Below are positions 19,723 to 24,216 of a stretch of 24,216 bases of DNA, piece after piece. The stretch spans positions 1-24,216 of the IMG/VR virus record IMGVR_UViG_3300044701_002185; one strand, 5' to 3'. Source of the stretch: a virus. The notes beneath the pieces were generated by a model, which worked only from the letters and a program-made list of their open reading frames with translations, did no database searches and had not been told where the DNA came from. The number at the start of each line of letters is the position of its first letter. The stretch's first letter is position 1. Position numbers and translations under genes: made by a program.

Positions 19723-20610
19723 TCAGGCCTCCACGCTGGACACCACCGGGGCTGACTGCTCCCCGGTGACGTAGTCGGCGGCTCGCTGGGCCAAGCTCGC
19801 GGCGCGGGCGAGCATATCCGGGTGCTGGCGGCAGGCCTTCGCCCAGTGCCGAAGGTAGGCGGCGCTCTGGCTCACCTGCTCGAATCCGAAACGCCCGGAC
19901 AGGAAGGACGCGCCCAGCTCGGCGACGAGCTCCTCGAAGGCGTAGTCAGCGGACCCGAACCGGGCCGGGGTGAGGCGCTTCAGGCGCTTGTCCGCCCCCG
20001 TCCAGTGGGTGAGCTCGTGGAACAGCGTCGCATAGTAGCTTTCGCGGTCGCGGAAGGTCTCGGCGTCCGGCATCCGGATAACGTCCAGCGAGGGGATGTA
20101 GCAGGCCCCGGCGCTCCCGTGGGTGATATCGGCCCCGGTCCCCCGGACCATCTCGTCCGCGTCCTGCAAGGCCTCAAAGGCGGTCCGGGTCGGCTCGGTG
20201 TGCCGCCCCTTCAGCGCCGCGAGTGCGCCCGGCTCCATCTCGTCGAGTTGTTCCACGTTGAACACTCGGAACATCCGGGCGAAGAAGTAGCTGGACGGCT
20301 CCCCGTCCTCGTCATCCCCCGACGCCTTCTTGGTGGCCTTGGACATAAAAAACACCGGGGTGGACTTCTCCCCCTTCCGGACCACGCACTTGGCCTCCAG
20401 CGCCTGCTTGAACGTGACCCAGCCGTGGGACTTGTAGGCCATCCCGGCGAAGAGCAGGGCGATGACGTTGCCACCGGAGTAGGGGCGACCCGTCAGGGCG
20501 TTGTGCGGCCCGAGCCCCGACCACGGCCGGACCCACGGCGCGTTCCCCTGCTCCATCTCGCGGATGACCTGCTCGAAGACTTCAGCGTAGACTGCGGCGT
20601 TGCTTGCCAT
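19723..20610 (-). CDS. ArdC-like antirestriction protein: ssDNA-binding N-domain plus zincin-type metallopeptidase domain (295 aa)
   Basis: The N-terminal domain (about 1-125) has the ArdC/DUF1738 pattern: VFEQVIREMEQGNAPWVRPW, NALTGRPYSGGNVIALLF, GWVTFKQALEAK, VRKGEKSTPVFFMSK, FRVFNVEQ. The C-terminal domain has the zinc site H198-E-L-T-H202 (YYATLFHELTHWTGADKRL), with E231 (FEELVAELGASFL) as the third ligand. Plasmid and phage ArdC proteins protect incoming DNA from restriction, the N-domain binding ssDNA (family knowledge). Here the gene is first in a leftward unit with its own leader box and promoter, in line with early expression. The key residues are intact, so it should be active. It may be packaged or made at once on entry. 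Confidence 0.88.
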   Translation of the reverse strand: MASNAAVYAEVFEQVIREMEQGNAPWVRPWSGLGPHNALTGRPYSGGNVIALLFAGMAYKSHGWVTFKQALEAKCVVRKGEKSTPVFFMSKATKKASGDDEDGEPSSYFFARMFRVFNVEQLDEMEPGALAALKGRHTEPTRTAFEALQDADEMVRGTGADITHGSAGACYIPSLDVIRMPDAETFRDRESYYATLFHELTHWTGADKRLKRLTPARFGSADYAFEELVAELGASFLSGRFGFEQVSQSAAYLRHWAKACRQHPDMLARAASLAQRAADYVTGEQSAPVVSSVEA

Positions 20611-20615
20611 TGCTT

Positions 20616-20628
20616 CCCCCTTGGTGTG
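20616..20628 (-). promoter_or_regulatory. leader box copy (CACACCAAGGGGG)
   Basis: On the minus strand GGGGG lies 5 bases before the ATG at 20610. The stretch from CACACCA to the ATG is identical to that before the 21418 gene. Confidence 0.6.
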
Positions 20629-20655
20629 AGTACTGCGGTGAGTGGTGACGCGTAA

Positions 20656-20684
20656 AGACTAGTAGGGGTGAGGGAGGCTGTCAA
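20656..20684 (-). promoter_or_regulatory. promoter for the ArdC unit
   Basis: On the minus strand: TTGACA (20684-20679), 17 bases, TAGTCT (20661-20656), with a start near 20649 and a leader of about 38 bases that holds the leader box. The -35 is perfect and the -10 weak. Confidence 0.5.
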
Positions 20685-20704
20685 CCCCCACCCCCTGCTG
20701 GGGT

Positions 20705-21418
20705 TTAGACCGCGACCGCCTCCTCGACGGCCACGGGGGCGTTCGGCTCCTGCGCGGACAGGTCGTTGAGCTCCTTCAGGGCCCGCTCTAGGCACTGGAA
20801 GTAGGCCAGTGCGCGGTCGATGTCGGCGCGATAGCCTCCCGTCCGGATGACCCACTTCTTCGTCCGGACCCAGTCACCGCTGTCCACGTTGTAGTCGTGG
20901 TCGGTCTCCAGAAACAGCTGGACCTCGACCTCGCGGCGCTCCGTCTCGACCCGGATGTCGAATCCGGTCCCACGGAAGACCTTCTCGACGGCGGTGCTGT
21001 GGTAGGTCACGGCCTGTCCCCCGGCCCCGACCGTCCGGACCGGCTCCGACCAGACAAGCGGCGCGTCCACCTCCGCCCGGTGCGCCTCCCGGAACGCCTT
21101 GGCGTGGGCTATCTCCTTCTGCGCCTCCTCCATCTCCTCGGCGTACTCGGCGACCCGCTTGGCCAGCGCCTTGGCGAAGGCGACCCGCTGGGCGTCGGTC
21201 GGTGCGAGGGTGATGAGGTCCTTGTTCTGGAAGACCTCGCTGAACCGAATCTGCCCCCTGATGACGCTGACCCCGTTATGACCCTCGAACTCGACATAGC
21301 TGTCGTACTTGTTGCACCGGACCCGCGTGACCTTGGCCTTGGTGCCCTCGTTCTCGCCCGTCAGGAAGTAGAACGTCTGGCCCTTCGTGAGCGTGGTGTA
21401 GGACTCGTGCTTCGGCAT
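20705..21418 (-). CDS. hypothetical early phage protein (237 aa)
   Basis: The ATG at 21418 is fixed by the leader box just upstream; 12 extra in-frame codons before it would lie in the leader. Residues 1-70 look like a small beta-barrel (TLTKGQTFYFLTGENEGTKA, VTRVRCNKYDSYVEFEG). A long charged helix follows (about 80-120, KALAKRVAEYAEEMEEAQKE). The second half is mixed, with 'VEVQLFLETDHDYNVDSGDW' and a helical, acidic C-terminus. No catalytic signature is visible. It lies between two other leader-box genes on the same strand, next to the ArdC gene, so early expression and a host-interaction or counter-defence role are plausible. The function itself is not known. Confidence 0.65.
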   Translation of the reverse strand: MPKHESYTTLTKGQTFYFLTGENEGTKAKVTRVRCNKYDSYVEFEGHNGVSVIRGQIRFSEVFQNKDLITLAPTDAQRVAFAKALAKRVAEYAEEMEEAQKEIAHAKAFREAHRAEVDAPLVWSEPVRTVGAGGQAVTYHSTAVEKVFRGTGFDIRVETERREVEVQLFLETDHDYNVDSGDWVRTKKWVIRTGGYRADIDRALAYFQCLERALKELNDLSAQEPNAPVAVEEAVAV

Positions 21419-21423
21419 TGCTT

Positions 21424-21436
21424 CCCCCTTGGTGTG
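21424..21436 (-). promoter_or_regulatory. leader box copy (CACACCAAGGGGG)
   Basis: Precedes the ATG at 21418 by 5 bases after GGGGG. No good -10/-35 pair is obvious upstream, so this gene may be read from the 21.8-kb promoter. Confidence 0.55.
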
Positions 21437-21457
21437 TGAGACTGCTGGCCTCATCAG

Positions 21458-21495
21458 TCCGGGCCTGACCCGGAGACCGCCCCGTCAAGCCGGGG
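21458..21495. repeat. two tandem GC hairpins in the intergenic gap
   Basis: TCCGGG (21458-21463) pairs with CCCGGA (21469-21474), and CCCCG (21480-21484) pairs with CGGGG (21491-21495). They lie between the stop of the 77-aa gene and the start of the 237-aa gene. Neither has a T-run, so they look more like RNA-processing, attenuation or protein sites than standard terminators. Confidence 0.4.
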
Positions 21496-21523
21496 CAGTT
21501 TCGGCCTGTCAGTGTCCACCTGC

Positions 21524-21757
21524 TTAGCTGTGCCGATGGACCCCGCGAAGCTGTCCGCGCCGCTCCCGTCCCACCGCCTTCGCCATCTGCCGGAGTCCAG
21601 CGCATCGGGAGGCGTGGAGCTTCCCCTTGACCCACGGCATCGCCATCTGACAGGCCGGGCAGACATCCGCCCCGGTGATGAGCTCCACCCCAATCGCCGT
21701 GACCTCCTGCGCGTCCACCGCCCACGTCTGCCGCTCTGCCATCGCCCGACCGCTCAT
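21524..21757 (-). CDS. small protein with Cys pair (77 aa)
   Basis: ATG at 21757 after the leader box. The protein starts MSGRAMAERQTWAVDAQEVT and contains CPACQMAMPWVKGKLHASRC (about 33-52), a CxxC-x15-C arrangement with a His nearby that could hold one zinc. The C-terminus is basic. It is the most upstream gene of the leftward early region, facing away from the terminase. No family is recognised. Confidence 0.58.
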   Translation of the reverse strand: MSGRAMAERQTWAVDAQEVTAIGVELITGADVCPACQMAMPWVKGKLHASRCAGLRQMAKAVGRERRGQLRGVHRHS

Positions 21758-21762
21758 CCTGT

Positions 21763-21775
21763 CCCCCTTGGTGTG
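21763..21775 (-). promoter_or_regulatory. leader box copy (CACACCAAGGGGG)
   Basis: Identical 13-base core to the copies at 20616 and 21424, and 5 bases before the ATG at 21757. Confidence 0.6.
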
Positions 21776-21806
21776 TGAGTGATGCCGCGTCTTGACTACT
21801 GGCAAG

Positions 21807-21836
21807 AGTCTACACCCACCCCGTCAAGCCGCGCAA
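21807..21836 (-). promoter_or_regulatory. candidate leftward early promoter
   Basis: On the minus strand: TTGCGC (21836-21831), an 18-base spacer, TAGACT (21812-21807), with a start near 21800 and a leader of about 43 bases. A TTGACG (21827-21822) inside the spacer could be an alternative -35 but has no good -10 at 17 bases. Confidence 0.4.
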
Positions 21837-21846
21837 GGGGTCGCCA

Positions 21847-21948
21847 GATTTCGTTACAAATCGTTCGGGGTTTCTTCGGTTTCGCGACCGAAACGCCCAC
21901 GCGTTCGCTCTGGCGTTCACTCTGACGGACGCTTGCGCTTCGCTCTGG
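21847..21948 (+). other. intergenic region before the terminase: small palindromes and a direct repeat
   Basis: This gap between divergent units holds GATTT (21847-21851) with AAATC (21858-21862), GTTTCG (21879-21884) with CGAAAC (21889-21894), and TTCGCTCTGG twice (21904-21913 and 21939-21948). It is more AT-rich at its left edge than its surroundings. Phage packaging sites (cos or pac) often lie directly before or in the small terminase gene, so this is a candidate. It equally could hold regulator sites. Confidence 0.35.
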
Positions 21949-21961
21949 TTCGGCGTATGTT
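21933..21961 (+). promoter_or_regulatory. terminase promoter (late type)
   Basis: TTGCGC (21933-21938), 17 bases, TATGTT (21956-21961). The -35, spacing, -10 and following CGGG are identical to the promoter at 23810-23838. The expected start falls at about 21968-21969, the first base of the TerS ATG. Confidence 0.6.
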
Positions 21962-21968
21962 CGGGCCG

Positions 21969-22331
21969 ATGAGTGATGACGCGAAAACAGCAGTCAAGAC
22001 AGCGCTCACGCCTGCCGATGACGTGAGACGCGATAAGCTAGGCCGCCCGCTGGTCGGCTGGGCCATCGACGGGAGCAAGCGTGGACGGGGGCCCGCGAAG
22101 GGAGCGCCGAACGCTGGGAGGCCGCCTGACGAGTGGAAGGCGAAGCTCCGCGCCATCGCGAGCCGTGAGGACGTGCTCCAGCACATCGAGAGCGTGCTGA
22201 CTGCTGGACCGGACCACCCGTTCTTCGCTCGGGCGCTGGAGTACGTCACCGAGTACGGGTACGGCAAGGCGACCCAGCACATCGAGCAGAACGGGGCCAG
22301 CACGCTGGAAATCGTCGTCCGTCACGAGTAG
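21969..22331 (+). CDS. candidate terminase small subunit (120 aa)
   Basis: Start at the ATG at 21969; an in-frame ATG at 21957 lies inside the promoter -10 and would not be transcribed. No Shine-Dalgarno is visible, and the mRNA may be leaderless. The N-terminus is polar and basic, with a Gly/Arg/Lys-rich stretch (GSKRGRGPAKGAPNAGRPPD). A helical middle follows (EWKAKLRAIASREDVLQHIE; FFARALEYVTEYGYGKATQH), then a short beta end (STLEIVVRHE). The 'A-x-x-Y-x-x-x-x-G-Y-G-K-x-x-Q' segment is typical of phage proteins encoded immediately before TerL. TerS binds the packaging site and regulates TerL. Position and this segment support the call. No classic HTH is clear. Confidence 0.62.
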   Translation: MSDDAKTAVKTALTPADDVRRDKLGRPLVGWAIDGSKRGRGPAKGAPNAGRPPDEWKAKLRAIASREDVLQHIESVLTAGPDHPFFARALEYVTEYGYGKATQHIEQNGASTLEIVVRHE

Positions 22332-22335
22332 CCGC

Positions 22336-23781
22336 GTGGCGACGCTCTACCTCCCCGCGCCGATGGCACACCAGTCGGAGGTCCTCGACGCGCCCGAACG
22401 CTTCAAGCTCTGGCGAGCCGGACGCCGGACAGGCAAGAGCCGCGCCGCCCTGATTGCCTCCCTGCTGGGCCACGGCGAGGGCAAGCATCGCGGAGCGCTG
22501 ACAGGCGGGAACATCGTCTGGCTCACGCCCGACTACCCGCAGAGCCGCGCCATCTGGCGAGAGGAACTCAAGCCCCGTCTTGCCGGGTTGCCGGGCGTCA
22601 CGCTCCACGAGACCGACCGCCGCGTCCAGTTCGGGTCGGTCGGCTCGCTCGAACTCCGCTCTGCCGAGAGCATCGACAACATTCGCGGTCGCAGTCTTGA
22701 CGGCATCGTCATCGACGAGGCGGCGTACCTCGACCTCGACTACGCGCTCGGGGCGGTCGTGATGCCTGCCCTGCTTGACCGGGGCGGCTGGTGCCTCATC
22801 GCCTCCACGCCGTCGGCAGGCTGGGACGGGAACAGCGCCCGGCTCACGCCGTCGTACTTCAACCGCCTCTGCCAGCAGGTCGAGGCAGGCGCTCGCGGTC
22901 CCGACTGGCGGCACTGGCACCACCCCACCGAGGCGAACGCTCGCCTGTCGCCGGATGACATCGCTCTCCTGCGGGCCGAGTACCCGCCGGGCTCCGCGAC
23001 CGCTCAGCAGGAGCTCGACGCCAGCTTGACGGCCTCCGGTGCCGCGTTCTACCCGGAGCTCGCGGACTACGCGCCGCTGGTCATCCCTCGCGACCGCCTG
23101 CCGACCTACCTCCCGGACTGGTGGCAGTTCTGGGCGGGCTACGACTGGGGCTACTCGCACCCGGCGGTCTTCGTCCCCTGCGCCGACGACGGCACCACGC
23201 TCTACGTCCTCGACGCCCTCTACCTGCACCGGGAGCAGGACCACGAGCAGGCCGCCAGCATCCGGGGCAACCTCCAGCTTCCGGGCCACGACGGGCGCAT
23301 TCCAGCGGCCTGCGGTCGGCGGGTCTACGCCGGGCACGACGCCTTTGCCCAGCGGATGGCGCACACGGCCCAGCCGGAGACGGTCGCCGACGTGTTCGAC
23401 CGCTACGGGGTGGCGCTGTCCAAGGCGTCCCTCGACCGGGAGGCGGGGGCGAAGGTCATCCGGCGTCTGCTCTCGCAGGACCGCCTGCGGTTCGTGGACA
23501 CTATCGGCACCCGTCGCTTGCTGGCGGAGTTGCAGGCGCTGGTGCCGGACCCCAAGCGACCCAACGTGCCGCTCAAGCGAGACGCCAACGACCGGGGCGA
23601 CAACGGCGACGACGGCGCGGACGCCTTCCGGTACGCGGTCGCCAGCCTGCCGATGCTAGTCGCCGAGCCGGAGCGACCCGTTGGCGTGGGGCCGGAAGGG
23701 GCAGACCCGAACGACTGGACGCAGTACGTCCCCGAGGCCAACCCCAGCTACCGCGACGAGGCGGGCGGGATGCTGATGTGA
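22336..23781 (+). CDS. terL: terminase large subunit: ATPase plus nuclease (481 aa)
   Basis: Powers DNA packaging and cuts concatemers. ATPase: Walker A G29-R-R-T-G-K-S35 (LWRAGRRTGKSRAA), Walker B D127-E128 (GIVIDEAAYLD), and motif III about 155-158 (IASTPSAGWDG). Nuclease: an RNase H-type set with D270 (WAGYDWGYSHPAVFV), D335 (YAGHDAF) and D426/D429 (NGDDGADAFRYAVASLP). Start taken as the GTG at 22336, 4 bases after the TerS stop; an ATG nine codons later is possible, and no clear ribosome site marks either. Length is normal for the family. It is placed between TerS and the first structural gene, as usual. Confidence 0.93.
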   Translation: MATLYLPAPMAHQSEVLDAPERFKLWRAGRRTGKSRAALIASLLGHGEGKHRGALTGGNIVWLTPDYPQSRAIWREELKPRLAGLPGVTLHETDRRVQFGSVGSLELRSAESIDNIRGRSLDGIVIDEAAYLDLDYALGAVVMPALLDRGGWCLIASTPSAGWDGNSARLTPSYFNRLCQQVEAGARGPDWRHWHHPTEANARLSPDDIALLRAEYPPGSATAQQELDASLTASGAAFYPELADYAPLVIPRDRLPTYLPDWWQFWAGYDWGYSHPAVFVPCADDGTTLYVLDALYLHREQDHEQAASIRGNLQLPGHDGRIPAACGRRVYAGHDAFAQRMAHTAQPETVADVFDRYGVALSKASLDREAGAKVIRRLLSQDRLRFVDTIGTRRLLAELQALVPDPKRPNVPLKRDANDRGDNGDDGADAFRYAVASLPMLVAEPERPVGVGPEGADPNDWTQYVPEANPSYRDEAGGMLM

Positions 23782-23809
23782 CGTGTGGCAACCGGGGGCT
23801 AGCGTACTC

Positions 23810-23838
23810 TTGCGCTAGCGGACCTTTCGGGATATGTT
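23810..23838 (+). promoter_or_regulatory. late promoter before the structural genes
   Basis: TTGCGC (23810-23815), 17 bases, TATGTT (23833-23838), in the 102-base gap after TerL. The palindrome CGCTAGCG (23813-23820) overlaps the -35. The start is near 23845, leaving a leader of about 39 bases with AGGA before the ATG at 23884. Confidence 0.6.
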
Positions 23839-23883
23839 CGGGGTGCGTCAATCTGTAGAAGCCCTTTTGCCGCAGGATGGCCT

Positions 23884-24207
23884 ATGTCCGCTACGGTGTT
23901 GAAGTCGCAGGTCGTGACCATTGCCGCGCAAGACGACGCGGCGACGGTGTTGGGGTTCCCGTCCGCTGGGGCGGTAGCCGTGCAGATTACCGGGGCCTTG
24001 TCGGCGACGATTGCCTTCGAGGCGACCGTGGACGGCACCAACTGGGTGGCGTTCAATATGACCCCCTCGAACAGCGGCACGGCGGCGTCTAGCGCGACGG
24101 CGGCTGGCGCGTTTAGTGCGCTCACGCTGGGCTACGCGGGCATTCGGGCGCGGTGCTCGACGTACAGCAGTGGGTCGCCGGTCGTCACCGTTCGCTACTC
24201 TTCGTAA
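23884..24207 (+). CDS. probable virion structural protein, beta-sandwich type (107 aa)
   Basis: ATG at 23884 with AGGA about 6 bases upstream. The protein is Ala/Ser/Thr/Val-rich and nearly all beta-strand: VVTIAAQDDAATVLGFPSAG, VQITGALSATIAFEATVDGT, NWVAFNMT, YAGIRARCSTYSSGSPVVTV. The 'F-E-x-[ST]-x-D-G-x-N-W' segment with a closing 'R-x-R-C-x-x-[YF]-x-S-G-x-x-x-V' recurs in small phage proteins encoded near the terminase and portal, thought to be virion parts (neck, decoration or tail-associated). It is the first gene after the late promoter. Nine bases remain after its stop, with an ATG at 24210 that may open the next gene. Confidence 0.65.
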   Translation: MSATVLKSQVVTIAAQDDAATVLGFPSAGAVAVQITGALSATIAFEATVDGTNWVAFNMTPSNSGTAASSATAAGAFSALTLGYAGIRARCSTYSSGSPVVTVRYSS

Positions 24208-24216
24208 GATGTCGCT

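Noticed and set aside
1-24216. CRISPR array, insertion sequence, integrase or attachment site
   Set aside because: No regularly spaced repeats, transposase motifs, tyrosine or serine recombinase signatures, or tRNA fragments were seen in the window.

Overview
The window is part of a tailed-bacteriophage genome, or a prophage-like copy of one. It is GC-rich (roughly 60-65% by eye), densely packed, and full of 1-, 4- and 11-base stop/start overlaps. The evidence is a large terminase, a candidate small terminase, a holin/amidase/spanin-type lysis cassette, a very large internal-virion-type protein, an SSB-like protein, several nucleases and an ArdC-type antirestriction protein. The spanin-like protein and the heptosyltransferase-fold glycosyltransferase suggest a Gram-negative host. 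The host genus cannot be read from the sequence. The row of small Gly/Ala- and Gln-rich proteins ahead of a 1905-residue protein resembles podovirus ejection proteins, but portal, capsid and tail genes lie outside the window.

Layout: (1) 1-8041, plus strand: end of the morphogenesis module, with five virion-type genes and a small basic gene after the giant gene. (2) 8055-9715, plus: lysis cassette. (3) 9716-11839, plus: a promoter with an overlapping inverted repeat, a small zinc-ribbon protein, a Mre11/SbcD-type metallophosphoesterase and two small genes, closed by a GC hairpin. (4) 12755-11937, minus: four tightly overlapping small genes led by a helix-turn-helix protein, divergent from a plus-strand promoter with an operator-like palindrome between them. 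(5) 12886-14898, plus: SSB-like protein, zinc-ribbon proteins and a PD-(D/E)XK-type nuclease. (6) 14899-15454: a non-coding stretch of about 550 bases, with its own promoter-like start and many long complementary segments; best read as a large structured RNA. (7) 15455-19406, plus: a second HTH protein, a DnaQ-like exonuclease, a VRR-NUC nuclease, small membrane/Cys-rich proteins and a TPR-glycosyltransferase. (8) 21757-19358, minus: counter-defence/early-type genes including ArdC. (9) 21969-24216, plus: candidate TerS, TerL and the first structural gene.

Two sets of cis-elements tie the window together. One is a leader box, CACACCA followed by GGGGG and an ATG 4-5 bases later. It sits before the first gene of at least five or six units on both strands. 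The other is a promoter family, TTGCGC/T - 17 bp - TATnnT, before the terminase, the first structural gene, the 49-aa gene and the second HTH gene. A second set of promoters uses TTGACA/G - 17 bp - a weaker -10. The likely logic is early/regulatory units that carry the leader box, set against late units that lack it. The terminase promoter is placed so that its transcript would begin at the TerS ATG.
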